Below are positions 51,463 through 60,120 of a DNA stretch of 64,000 nt, piece by piece. The stretch is from NCBI GenBank assembly GCA_965247035.1, contig CBDFGJ010000001.1:1426001-1490000 (forward strand), given 5' to 3'. Both the position numbers and the translations under genes were made by a program. The notes beneath the pieces were generated by a model that had not been told where the DNA came from, made no database searches, and saw only the letters and a program-made list of their open reading frames with translations. Positions within the stretch are counted from its first letter, which is position 1; each line of letters begins with the position of its first letter. This stretch comes from Azophilus sp965247035. GTDB taxonomy: Bacteria; Pseudomonadota; Gammaproteobacteria; Pseudomonadales; Azotimanducaceae.

Positions 51463-52632
51463 CTAATTTTTTTTTCTCGCTGCTGCAATACGCTCAAGCA
51501 AGCACTGGACATTATCTCGCTCTTTGCCCTCGGGCAAGGTATTCAAACGGCTGTTCCATTTGCTAAATTCGCTGGTCAAATACTTTTTGACGCGCTCATC
51601 GGACCAATCTAGTTTGATGCCAAGCAGGTCTTCTACGCTAGTGCTGATATTCAAATCTAATTGAACGAAGCTAGCATCCATCATCTCCGTCACTCTTTTA
51701 TTATCTAAACCAAGCCATTCAGCAAGGTCGCTTAACGCTTTAATTTCGCTGGGGTCAGCTTTGTGGTCTGCGGCCATGATCTGCGAAGCAAGTTCAAACG
51801 CCTGGTACTTGCCGCTGGTTTCCCCAATATCGTTCAGGCGGCTCGCAAGAGGTTGCAAACTAAGCGATCCTTCCTTTGCTTCTGCATTACTTTCTCGTAG
51901 CGTCTGATTGAAAATTTCTTTCATTCGAGAATCTTCTTCTCCCGACGATGATCTAATGGACCGTTTAACCCATTGGCGCATCAATTCACCTTCCTTCTTG
52001 TCCAGGCTACCATCGGACATTGCCATCGCCATGGCTATTTTGAGCGTGAGAATTTGTGACTCCTTCCGGTGTGCGGCAATCTCCGTATAACCCTTTTCAT
52101 CGAAATGGTGAGTAAATTTTATTTTCCCTGTCCATAGAAGTCCTGTCTCATCAGGCAGATATCCAAAGCGCATCCTCGGCGGCTCAAACGAATCAACTAG
52201 GCGCACCACAACTGTTAATGTCCGTTGTCCACCATAAGGCGGCTGCAAAATTTCCGGAAAGACCGCGCCAATTTGAGCCCAGTCGGAAATAGCATGATTG
52301 GGACCGACAATCCCGAATTCGGCTTTCATGAAATAGGCTGGCGAATCGTCTTCCTGAAGCTGGTCAATAACGCACATCACGGGCAGGGGTTGTTCGGTGC
52401 TTTCATCCAGCAGAGAAATCCAGGCTGCGATGTTTTTTGTTTCCTTGAGAGGAAATGCACCGCGAGCTTGGATCTCTTTGGCAGGGATGTCCCTGTCTGC
52501 CGGCTCTACTTGTACATCTTGCAAACGAATTTCAAAGGGCATGATTTGAGGAACAACCGTAGTAGATGATGACCAAGCTTTTACTACAAAGTAAATAGCA
52601 ATTCCGGCTACTATAAAAAGAAATATTTCCAT
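51463..52632 (-). CDS. Membrane-anchored TerB-domain protein with degenerate J-like tail
   Basis: A 389-aa protein: membrane helix at residues 3-20 (IFLFIVAGIAIYFVVKAW), a beta-rich domain to about 185, a TerB-like domain from about 193 (LTLKIAMAMAMSDGSLDKKE, then MAADHKADPSEIKALSDLAE), and a tail from about 333. The tail EDLLGIKLDWSDERVKKYL, then EFSKWNSRLNTLPEG, and LLERIAAARKK follows the pattern of a J-domain, but the HPD loop reads NSR. Order membrane helix-TerB-J is that of DjlA. It starts one base after the Hsp70 stop. I infer a co-chaperone; loss of HPD means it may bind Hsp70 without stimulating ATP hydrolysis. Confidence 0.75.
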   Translation of the reverse strand: MEIFLFIVAGIAIYFVVKAWSSSTTVVPQIMPFEIRLQDVQVEPADRDIPAKEIQARGAFPLKETKNIAAWISLLDESTEQPLPVMCVIDQLQEDDSPAYFMKAEFGIVGPNHAISDWAQIGAVFPEILQPPYGGQRTLTVVVRLVDSFEPPRMRFGYLPDETGLLWTGKIKFTHHFDEKGYTEIAAHRKESQILTLKIAMAMAMSDGSLDKKEGELMRQWVKRSIRSSSGEEDSRMKEIFNQTLRESNAEAKEGSLSLQPLASRLNDIGETSGKYQAFELASQIMAADHKADPSEIKALSDLAEWLGLDNKRVTEMMDASFVQLDLNISTSVEDLLGIKLDWSDERVKKYLTSEFSKWNSRLNTLPEGKERDNVQCLLERIAAARKKN

Positions 52633-52633
52633 G

Positions 52634-54145
52634 CTATTCCACCATGAAATCGTTGATATCTTGATCTTCGTCAGGCTTGGGTCCTACACTAATTCTGATT
52701 GTAATTTCATTCCCAGTATCAACATCCTTGAAATAACAATCCATCGTCTGATTCACATCGTACCGAAAGGTGACCCTAATCTCCTGATCAGCCGGGCGTC
52801 CGGGAGGAAGCGGTAATTCCTTTGGAGGATACTTGAGCAAAAACTTCAAGTCGGTGTCTTCGTTAGTAGCTTCGGTTACTTGGCATTCCACTGCCGTTTG
52901 CCCTTCAAGTATGGTGTAAAACGACTCGCTTTCTTCACAAGGAATGATAGTGTTTTTCTTAATTAAAATTGAATTCATTAACCGATCTTCTCCATCTACA
53001 TTGAAGATGGCAATGGTCCCATAATATTTTGAGGTGCGCTCTGTGAATTTGATTCCAGAAATCGCATCCTTTTGCGCAGGCGATAGTTTTTCTTGGTCAC
53101 CCCGATAAGCTGCATACAAAGCGGCACCGAGAGCGACCACTTCATCTACATTTGCCTTGAAAATTGGTTCCTGACCAAAAACTCGTTTGATGCTTTCTTG
53201 CACCATGAGGATACGAGTGCTACCACCGGCACACAAGACACCGCGGATATCTTCAGGCTTTAGGCCTGCTTCTTCTAAGGTGGATTCGCAGAGCATTTCG
53301 GCTTGGGTAATACTTGTTGAAATGATTTCTTCAAGCTCTTTGCGGGCGAATTGTATTGCTTCAGTTCTTTTGCCTTTGATTCTTTCGGTTGTTTTTTCTC
53401 GTTTTGACAGCTCTTTTTTCAGCTCTTCGGCTTGTAAAAGATCGTAATTTTCGTCTTCAAGGTTTTCACCCACAAGGGTTTTGTATTTCTTTCCCACAAA
53501 CTTTTTGAGTGTTTTATCAAAATCAATTCCGCCCAGTTTGGCGATGCCGTTTGATGTCAGCACCTCAACATCTTTATCTTTAATACGAATGATGGAGATA
53601 TCAAAGGTGCCACCACCTAAATCATAGACCGCATAGTTTCCTTCCAGATTCATGTCTTCCCTGAATGAATAACATAGCGCCGCGGCGGTAGGTTCATTGA
53701 TGATGTATTTCACATTCAACCCGGCACGGCGTGCTGATTCCATAGTGGCTTCCCGGGCTTCGTTGGCGAAGTTGGCGGGCACTGTCACCACGACTTCGTC
53801 AATCTCTCCGATTTGTTCGGCGCGACTACTCATCAATTCTTGCAACACCATGGTGCTTAAGTCCGTAGGTGTGTGGTCTTTACCATTAAGAGAATAGGTT
53901 TTTGAAGCTCCCATTTGACGTTTGAAAAATCCTGCCCCCTCATCCGTTGCAATGCCGCTATACACCGTTCTGCGCGGAAAACCATAGCCCACTTCAAACC
54001 TATCGTTGTCCGCATCCCATGCAATGCAAGAAGGCGTGAGAGTGTTGCCCTCCCGGTTGGCCACAATGATCGGCTTCCCATGCTCATCTATTTTCGCGAC
54101 CACCGAAAATGTAGTACCAAGATCAATGCCAATGAATGAACCCAT
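52634..54145 (-). CDS. Hsp70-family ATPase (stand-alone, not DnaK)
   Basis: A 503-aa Hsp70: phosphate-1 loop IGIDLGTTFSVVA at the N-terminus, VVVTVPANFANEAREAT, the hinge NEPTAAALCYS, phosphate-2 AVYDLGGGTFDISII, KLGGIDFD, and adenosine loop VLCAGGSTRILMVQ. The nucleotide-binding domain ends near residue 375, followed by a short beta substrate-binding domain; the helical lid of DnaK and the EEVD-type tail are absent (DnaK is about 640 aa). It follows the GrpE-like gene by nine bases and precedes the TerB gene by one. A dedicated client range is inferred. Confidence 0.93.
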   Translation of the reverse strand: MGSFIGIDLGTTFSVVAKIDEHGKPIIVANREGNTLTPSCIAWDADNDRFEVGYGFPRRTVYSGIATDEGAGFFKRQMGASKTYSLNGKDHTPTDLSTMVLQELMSSRAEQIGEIDEVVVTVPANFANEAREATMESARRAGLNVKYIINEPTAAALCYSFREDMNLEGNYAVYDLGGGTFDISIIRIKDKDVEVLTSNGIAKLGGIDFDKTLKKFVGKKYKTLVGENLEDENYDLLQAEELKKELSKREKTTERIKGKRTEAIQFARKELEEIISTSITQAEMLCESTLEEAGLKPEDIRGVLCAGGSTRILMVQESIKRVFGQEPIFKANVDEVVALGAALYAAYRGDQEKLSPAQKDAISGIKFTERTSKYYGTIAIFNVDGEDRLMNSILIKKNTIIPCEESESFYTILEGQTAVECQVTEATNEDTDLKFLLKYPPKELPLPPGRPADQEIRVTFRYDVNQTMDCYFKDVDTGNEITIRISVGPKPDEDQDINDFMVE

Positions 54146-54154
54146 GTCTGTCTC

Positions 54155-55192
54155 CTAATTAGTAGTAAAAATCCGAACCCTTGAGGGATAAATTACATCA
54201 TAGCCCGGCTCAGTTTTGATGCGATAACCTTTCTCTAAAACTTCAGCTATCTTGAACTTGTCCTCTGGCCTGTCAGTCACTTGCGTTTTCGGATAATCCG
54301 CAACGCCTTCAGCACGGCGATAATCTTCGCCAATTTCGGGGGAAAAGGTTTCCACTCCGCAACTGTCCAGTGCATCTTCAATAAGTGCCTTGACAACCCC
54401 AAATGCTTTGGAAGCTTCACCATCCCGCATAAAATCATCAACAGCGAGGTCCACTGGAATGAGTCGTTTCAGATAATCCCGAAGTCCCGACCCATCGGAA
54501 ATCCCGTCTTCCATCCCATCGTCTGGGACATGCTCAGGGGGCTCGATTTTAACGCCAATTTCCTGCAGAAGTTGCTTGATTGTTTCCAATTCGGGGAGGG
54601 TCTGACCAGCAGTGGCAGACAAGGCCATGCGCCATCTATACAAATATACACTCAGAACAATCAGCAACAACACAATCAAACCTGCCATTCCCAACACAGC
54701 ATTCGTAGAAAAACTAACCGGCTTCTTCTGAATTTTTTGTGTCTTGGATTGATCTGCAACTAATTGCTTAATCGCAGCAAGTTCAGTTTTTATTTCTTGC
54801 GTTGTAGCATCAAGATTGTCAATCGCAGTATCAACTACAGAACCCGCGGAATCTTCCGACGCTGATGTATTATCAGCACAAGGAAGAACTAAAACTGCGT
54901 TCTCGCGCAAGCGGTTCTTGTCCTTTTCAATGAATGCATGAGGGTTGCTTTCATAGACAGTGTTTACCCACTTATTGAGTCTCATGTTGAGTGGCATTAT
55001 TCGTTGAGATATTTCACTCAGGGTATCACCACCAAATACCCTTATTCCTATCGGCGGATTAACACACGGAGGCAGTGTACTGACTATCGCATCATTTTTT
55101 GCGGCTTGAACTAGATTGACCCAACACAGCAACACGCTAGGTAATAGCAGGTAGATGATGTTTCTTTTTTTGTGCTTCATTGGTCTTGACAT
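54155..55192 (-). CDS. FimV/LysM-like single-pass membrane protein with cytoplasmic GrpE-like domain
   Basis: A 345-aa protein, first gene of the Hsp70 operon. A signal-like helix (residues 11-30) is followed by a FimV-type LysM-like region (RVFGGDTLSEISQRIMP, ESNPHAFIEKDKNRLRENA), a charged linker, a membrane helix at 169-187 (MAGLIVLLLIVLSVYLYRW) and a cytoplasmic tail. The tail has a helix like GrpE (LIPVDLAVDDFMRD, VVKALIEDALDSCGVETFSP) and a beta domain ending IAEVLEKGYRI and VIYPSRVRI, matching the GrpE C-terminal domain. It lacks the long GrpE coiled coil. It would tie an exchange factor to an envelope sensor. The GrpE call is by eye; the start could also be ATG 55180. Confidence 0.72.
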   Translation of the reverse strand: MSRPMKHKKRNIIYLLLPSVLLCWVNLVQAAKNDAIVSTLPPCVNPPIGIRVFGGDTLSEISQRIMPLNMRLNKWVNTVYESNPHAFIEKDKNRLRENAVLVLPCADNTSASEDSAGSVVDTAIDNLDATTQEIKTELAAIKQLVADQSKTQKIQKKPVSFSTNAVLGMAGLIVLLLIVLSVYLYRWRMALSATAGQTLPELETIKQLLQEIGVKIEPPEHVPDDGMEDGISDGSGLRDYLKRLIPVDLAVDDFMRDGEASKAFGVVKALIEDALDSCGVETFSPEIGEDYRRAEGVADYPKTQVTDRPEDKFKIAEVLEKGYRIKTEPGYDVIYPSRVRIFTTN

Positions 55193-55263
55193 TCAATAAA
55201 TAAGCCCAGCAATGTAACACAGGATACAGAGCTATTGTCAAATCTGGCGTCTGACGACATGAC

Positions 55264-56558
55264 TATGCGGCGTCCCTGTTGACCTCAGTCTGCTCAACCC
55301 CGTCTTTAAGCTTCACTCCTTCAATCACCTTCGCCAAGTGTTTGAAGCCCCTCAACTTCCTCCAATTCATCTCTGCACATTCACCCATCTTGAAGATCAT
55401 TGCCAGCATGGTCTTCCGGGTCACACATCCCTTCGCCTGTTTTGTTCGATGGCGGATCGTGGCGAAGCTCGACTCGATCACATTCGTCGTCCGGATGTGC
55501 GTCCAGTGTTCTGCAGGAAAGCCATAGAACGCCAGTAAGCTCTCCCGGTCTTTCCGCAAGCACTCAGCCGCCTTAGGGCACTTCGCCTCAAAGCGCCTCA
55601 CAAAGCCGTCAAAGGCCGCCTCAGCGTGCCGCCATCCAGGTGTCCTTTAGCCCTTCCTTGGCCTTCTCCTGCACGCCCTTCGGCAAGTGGTTCAGCACGT
55701 TTTGGCTCTTATGCATCCAGTAACGCTGGGTCGCCGTTGCAGGATGCACCTCGTCAATTGCCGCCCAAAATCCCAGCGCGCCATCACCGATAGCCAACTT
55801 CGGGGGCTTCGTCACACCGCGCTGCTTGAGCGATAACAGCACCTCGCACCAACTCCGCTTCGACTCCCGCACGCCATCCTCCATCGCCAGAAAGTGCTTC
55901 CCGCCGCGGCTATTCACACCAATGATCACCAGGCAGCACAACTTGCCATCATCGCCCCGGAGTCCGCTGTAGATGCCATCCGCCCAGATATACACCCAAT
56001 CATCAGCCAACGATCTTTGCCGCCAGCGCGTACTCCACTTCCCACCGCTTCTTCAGGCGGCCCACCACATTGGCTGATAAGCCCTTCGCTTCCGGTCCAG
56101 CAATCGCTTCCAATGCAGGCTGTATTTGACCTGTGGACACACCCTTCAAATACAACCACGGGATGGCCGCTTCCAGAGTGGCGGTCTTCCTGATGTACGG
56201 TGGCGCCAATGAAGACTGAAAGCTCACCGCTTCGCCCTCGCGGCTCCTCACCTTGGGCACCCGGACCTCTATCTTGCCTATACCTGTCAGTAGGTCTCTC
56301 ATCGGCTGGCAGCCATTGCGGACGACCCGTTGGTGACCGCCAGGGGTTTTCTCCCGTTCGTACTGCGACAACAGCTCGGCAACCTCAGCCTGGGTCGCTT
56401 GATCAAGCAGTTGCCTGGCACCTTCCCGCAGCACGGGGGCCAATAGGTCTTTCTCCTCTGGCAATGCCAGATCAAGTACATTATTGTTTGTCATGTGTGG
56501 CGTGCCCTTGTTGTTTATCAATCAGTATCGAAAACCGATTTCAACAAGACGCCGCATA
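55264..56558 (-). mobile_element. IS256-family element, transposase broken by two frameshifts
   Basis: Three minus-strand frames make up one mutator-type transposase: 56521-56003 (LAPVLREGARQLLDQATQAE, RNGCQPMRDLLTGIGKIEVR), 56010-55621 (DWVYIWADGIYSGLRGDDGK, LAIGDGALGFWAAIDEVHP) and 55601-55263 (RTTNVIESSFATIRHRTKQA). Frames are lost near 56020 and 55625. Imperfect inverted repeats TATGCGGCGTCCCTGTTGA (55264) and TCAACAAGACGCCGCATA (56541-56558) probably mark the ends. No clear target duplication was seen. It separates the Hsp70 operon from the DarTG relic, whose darG it truncates. Confidence 0.85.
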
Positions 56559-56570
56559 CTTCAAATTTCT

Positions 56571-56903
56571 TCAAACACCAGATTCGGGTATAACTCTCTC
56601 TTCCGCCAGGACGCGCAAGCCGGATTCAATATCCTCCATCCGGCTCCCGTCGCGCCAATGCCGTTTGGTCGGAAAGTTGATGATATAACGGGGATTGGTG
56701 ATTTGATTGTTCTCGAAGACAAACATGCGCCCTGGCCTCACTTCCTGCCGTTTGCAAGCGTCGGCGTAGGTCTTGAAGTTTTCAGGAAAGAACTTTTTGA
56801 ATTGAAGCGCAATACCACGCCCCATGATGCCGGCACAGTTGACCGTATTAACCAAACATTCGGCGTCGGCCTTGAGAAGGTCGCCAGTTGCAAATTCAAT
56901 CAT
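56571..56903 (-). pseudogene. darG: DarG-type macrodomain antitoxin, truncated by IS256
   Basis: From ATG 56903 the frame reads MIEFATGDLLKADAECLVNT, VNCAGIMGRGIALQFKKFFP and INFPTKRHWRDGSRMEDIES, which are hallmarks of the DarG macrodomain that removes ADP-ribose from DNA. It ends after 110 residues at the IS256 end, so the last part of the macrodomain and the whole C-terminal toxin-binding domain are missing. Its start overlaps the end of a darT remnant, the usual operon order. Confidence 0.75.
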
Positions 56904-57005
56904 TTTGCACCTTCGGCCAGTAGTGCCATTGTCGATGAAGTGCAACGCTCGGTTTATGATTGGCTTCAGTCAGCGCATCGTCATTGCCCGACACTTCGTC
57001 TGCGG
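56896..57005 (-). pseudogene. darT: DarT toxin C-terminal remnant
   Basis: Minus-strand codons to the stop at 56896-56898 read ALTEANHKPSVALHRQWHYW then PKVQND, resembling the DarT C-terminus (Asn/His-x-Pro-x-Val ... Trp-Tyr). The catalytic ADP-ribosyltransferase body is gone: upstream of about 57005 the sequence is an unrelated GC-rich spacer. It overlaps the darG start by eight bases. Confidence 0.55.
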
Positions 57006-57150
57006 CTGTAAGGGGGTCTGTCTCCGGCAGAGCGGCGAACACCCCGCGCACATCCTAATGCGCCGGCGCCGGCACCCTCCCCAACCACGCCACTGTTACG
57101 ATAGGCAGGATAGGGATTGAGAGATAAAGTCATAAGTGATTCTCACGTTC
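57006..57150. other. GC-rich spacer of foreign composition inside the AT-rich island
   Basis: The stretch containing GCGCCGGCGCCGGCACCC-like runs (around 57060) contrasts with its AT-rich surroundings and carries no gene; it replaces the body of darT and follows the last gene of the TIR operon. Confidence 0.4.
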
Positions 57151-57816
57151 TTATTCCCATCCATGTTTTATGTGCCAAGGGACTAGGAGATTATATAATT
57201 CTCGCATTTGAGATTGAAACTTATCTTGCCCGCCATAGCTCGGATGCCTCACTTTGTATACTTGCTGTTGTCCGCGAAACCTTTTCGCAGTTTCATCTGC
57301 ATCATTTCCGATAGCAATCAAACGTTTTGGATTCAATAGCTTAATTAATTGATCAAGAATTCCTTCGCCGGCACGATGTTCTTCTTTATTATGCGGACGA
57401 TTGCTGAATGGGTTGCCGGGCTCATGTGGGTGAAGAGGGAATACATTCCACAGAAAAATATTGCCCTTGATATCGTTTAAAATATTCCAGATAACTGTCG
57501 CTGTAAGTTCAGAAAACATCTCCCCCTTTGTTGTATGCGAAGCACACACTTCCCAGCGTTTGGCGTGCTCTTCAACATGCCTATCATCAGTTAGCGCAAG
57601 CCCGGTGCGACGACCACCACGATATCCAAGGTCTCGACCTATCCAAATTGAATCTATGTCTTGTTCCGCCGCGGCGGTCATTATTTTACGTAAAGTCTCA
57701 AGTCTATATTGAGGTGCATTGTGTTTGTCATATTTAGAACATGTGTCTGTGTAGGGATTAAAAGCATTGGGGAAATTCAAGGATATCACGGCATTTGCGA
57801 AATCATCTGGTTGCAT
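57151..57816 (-). CDS. Uracil-DNA-glycosylase-like protein
   Basis: A 221-aa protein. ATG 57816 is chosen because AAGGAG lies seven bases before it; TTG 57834 is the in-frame alternative. Motif WIGRDLGYRGGRRTGLALTD fits the first active-site loop of the UDG superfamily, NVFPLHPHEPGNPFSNRPHN follows, LLNPKRLIAIGNDA is the central strand, and VRHPSYGG is the His-Pro-Ser second motif. It differs from family 1 Ung. It is the last gene of a six-gene operon, fourteen bases after the MazG-like gene. It may excise or bind unusual bases, or act on nucleotides; which is unknown. Confidence 0.75.
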   Translation of the reverse strand: MQPDDFANAVISLNFPNAFNPYTDTCSKYDKHNAPQYRLETLRKIMTAAAEQDIDSIWIGRDLGYRGGRRTGLALTDDRHVEEHAKRWEVCASHTTKGEMFSELTATVIWNILNDIKGNIFLWNVFPLHPHEPGNPFSNRPHNKEEHRAGEGILDQLIKLLNPKRLIAIGNDADETAKRFRGQQQVYKVRHPSYGGQDKFQSQMRELYNLLVPWHIKHGWE

Positions 57817-57830
57817 GCTTTTCTCCTTAT

Positions 57831-58988
57831 TCAAGAATCTTTGAAGGCTATGGTACGGTTTTTAAGGTCTCCTACAATCACACCACCCCTATTGTCCCGA
57901 ACCTGCCTAAAAACTTTATATCCTTCTAAAATAGCCTTCTCCCATTGATTTAGTGGACAATTTTCAATCTCATAACCGCGTACAAATTGTTGGATAGTCT
58001 TGAGCATATTAAAAGAAACTTTATCCTCGCCATCAAAATATTCCAACCCACCCGCTCTGGAAAATATCCATGCAGTCAAACCCTCTTCGATAACAATAGC
58101 GCGTCCACCATCCTCTACTGCATCATGTTTTTTGCTACTTTTGCGTTTATGTTTTATGAGTGCGCGAAATGTAGGTGACCAATGCAAAATAGCAGCATTG
58201 GCCATATGAAACACATCATGGTATCGATATCCATCTTCATTATGCATATTATCTGTAAGTGGATTACCAATAAACACACCTTTCCATTGCAGATATGCTT
58301 TTCCGCTTTGTCGCTGAGTGATCTTTATTTCAAATTCTTCTGGAAGACTCTCTTCTTCGTCAAAATCGTTATCATAGGTTGGTAATTCGCTATTTTTTGC
58401 TTCAATGAAGCGCCCACGAACCTTCTCAACATTGCGCTCAATAACTTCGCCAAGATTAATTCCTGCTGCTTGAATAGATTGCATGTATATATGAGCAAAT
58501 TTGCAAAGGGCATCTTTTTTTGTTTCCTTAGTAGGGCTTCTCGGAAGACGCAAAATATCTGCCGTAGCAATGCCTAACTGCAGCAATATTGTGTCCAGAT
58601 CAGGAATGTTAGATGATTTATATGCACGCGCAATAGGAAATGTAGTTGAATCAACAGTTGAGATAGAGTGAACGTAGTCAAATTTATCGATAACATGGGA
58701 AAATATATCCTCAAAATTATGTTCTAATTGTTCACAGACAGCTGCAAAATACCAGAGAGAATCCCCGAATTCTTCAAGGCTTGCTTCATGAAACTCTAGA
58801 AATGCCTTCTCCTCACGATGGCGCTTCTTGATTACCGCCATAACACTGCCAACTTCACCGAATAATCCATGCTGAACGATTTTTATATCGTTTTTGTATT
58901 GATTTGTGTCTGCTACATGCTGCGCATAATCCTTCAGCAGTATAATTTTATCTTTTTGTTCCATAGCGGTTTTATCTCGTATTTTCAT
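57831..58988 (-). CDS. MazG-like nucleotide pyrophosphohydrolase with C-terminal domain
   Basis: A 385-aa protein whose N-terminal part has the all-alpha NTP pyrophosphatase pattern: HGLFGEVGSVMAVIKK with its acidic pair and, about 30 residues on, EEFGDSLWYFAAVCEQ. The second half (YLQWKGVFIGNPLTDNMHNE, YRYHDVFHMANAAILHWSPT, RAIVIEEGLTAWIFSRA) is conserved-looking but I do not recognise its family beyond MazG-linked proteins. ATG 58988 overlaps the stop of the Nmad2 gene by four bases (ATGA). NTP or modified-NTP hydrolysis is inferred. Confidence 0.75.
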   Translation of the reverse strand: MKIRDKTAMEQKDKIILLKDYAQHVADTNQYKNDIKIVQHGLFGEVGSVMAVIKKRHREEKAFLEFHEASLEEFGDSLWYFAAVCEQLEHNFEDIFSHVIDKFDYVHSISTVDSTTFPIARAYKSSNIPDLDTILLQLGIATADILRLPRSPTKETKKDALCKFAHIYMQSIQAAGINLGEVIERNVEKVRGRFIEAKNSELPTYDNDFDEEESLPEEFEIKITQRQSGKAYLQWKGVFIGNPLTDNMHNEDGYRYHDVFHMANAAILHWSPTFRALIKHKRKSSKKHDAVEDGGRAIVIEEGLTAWIFSRAGGLEYFDGEDKVSFNMLKTIQQFVRGYEIENCPLNQWEKAILEGYKVFRQVRDNRGGVIVGDLKNRTIAFKDS

Positions 58989-59590
58989 AGGATTTTCGGC
59001 CAATCAAACGGCTCCTCGCAGTAACCTTGATTGCGTTGTGTGCGAATCCAATTGATACATTCATTAACTACTTCTTCAGGAAAATGGCACTTGTGCCCGG
59101 ATCCTTTTTTTCTAATGTCAATATTTTGAAACATTGGAATTATCGGTCCGGATTTTCCCCAATAAATAAATTCATCGCTAATAAGAACTCGGTCAGTTTT
59201 TGTGTCATGGTCTATGTTTCTGAAATTTACTTGGCCACACCTATAACTATGGTGTGAATCTTCTTGTTGCCATTGCTCGGAATCACTATCTCTGTGGTAA
59301 ATGTTATCACCAAAAGCTTGTCTCATGCTGCTGTATAAGTTGGGGCGTTTGTTTTTAAAACGCGCATCTTGCCAATACTCATTCAAAGTCATTGTCTCAC
59401 ACACACGCATTGCATAGACAATACGATCAACCTTCCCATTCTTTGCAGATCCAGTGCCAACCACCCAATCATCAATAGAAGCACTTCGGCGTATACGCGG
59501 TTTACATGTTGCCAAGGTACACCATCCGTTAAATGGATTCGGGGCGAATCCATAATCCCTGGCTACTACATAAGAATATAATTTGATCAT
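58985..59590 (-). CDS. Nmad2-type protein (nucleotide modification associated domain 2)
   Basis: A 201-aa protein beginning MIKLYSYVVARDYGFAPNPF, with GWCTLATCKPRIRRSASIDD, WVVGTGSAKNG and RIVYAMRVCETMTLNEYW. This matches what I know of the Nmad2 family, found next to genes for DNA base hypermodification and in defence loci; its own biochemistry is not established. It has no signal or membrane segment. It starts nine bases after the second TIR-like gene and is coupled to the MazG-like gene. Confidence 0.75.
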   Translation of the reverse strand: MIKLYSYVVARDYGFAPNPFNGWCTLATCKPRIRRSASIDDWVVGTGSAKNGKVDRIVYAMRVCETMTLNEYWQDARFKNKRPNLYSSMRQAFGDNIYHRDSDSEQWQQEDSHHSYRCGQVNFRNIDHDTKTDRVLISDEFIYWGKSGPIIPMFQNIDIRKKGSGHKCHFPEEVVNECINWIRTQRNQGYCEEPFDWPKIL

Positions 59591-59599
59591 TGATTCTAT

Positions 59600-60070
59600 C
59601 TAACAGCTGTACCTCTCAATATCACGGTAGTTTTTCGAGCCAGTTTGACCATAACTCTCATTAGACTCGCCAGTGATTGCATCTACAATACTCTCCCCAT
59701 TCCAACCCACTATCGCGTTTGCATGTTTATCTATTAATTCTGGTACCTCACACTCACTATCACCCCATGCCCAGACTCCAACAAGCCTTTTGTCTTGTTC
59801 AAGGGCATATTCAATCTCCCAGTTCACCCATTCGCTATCTTTAGTTTCAGGAGAGATGTAAACTACCAAAACGCTTGCCCAATCTATTCCCGGCTTAAGA
59901 ATATTTTGTTTAATATAATCTGGATCTGTTGCTTGATTCGGCCTTTCGGATGTGATGGATGAATCACGAATAGTCAGCCCCTTTCCCTCTACTAGAGCTT
60001 TAAGTTTATCAAGACCTTCGTCATCTTCATGGATATGACTAATGAATACATTTTTTATTTCATCGGACAT
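59600..60070 (-). CDS. TIR-like protein 2 (SHIHEDD type)
   Basis: From ATG 60070, with GGGAG nine bases upstream, a 156-aa single-domain protein: KNVFISHIHEDDEGLDKLKA, GLTIRDSSI, ILKPGIDWASVLVVYISPET, WVNWEIEYALEQDKRLVGVW, and a late ELIDKHANAIVGWNGESI. This is the TIR/TIR-like fold in its short bacterial form; the Glu of WVNWEIEYA lies where TIR NADases and ThsB-type synthases hold their catalytic Glu. It lies 50 bases after TIR-like 1. A longer start at 60145 overlaps the neighbour and adds nothing conserved. Confidence 0.82.
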   Translation of the reverse strand: MSDEIKNVFISHIHEDDEGLDKLKALVEGKGLTIRDSSITSERPNQATDPDYIKQNILKPGIDWASVLVVYISPETKDSEWVNWEIEYALEQDKRLVGVWAWGDSECEVPELIDKHANAIVGWNGESIVDAITGESNESYGQTGSKNYRDIERYSC

Positions 60071-60120
60071 AGTTATTAACTCCCATGGCTCTTCAAATAA
60101 ATTTATTGTATAGATAATTT

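Noticed and set aside
56571..57005. Functional DarTG toxin-antitoxin pair
   Set aside because: Both genes are truncated: darT keeps only its tail and darG lacks its C-terminal part.
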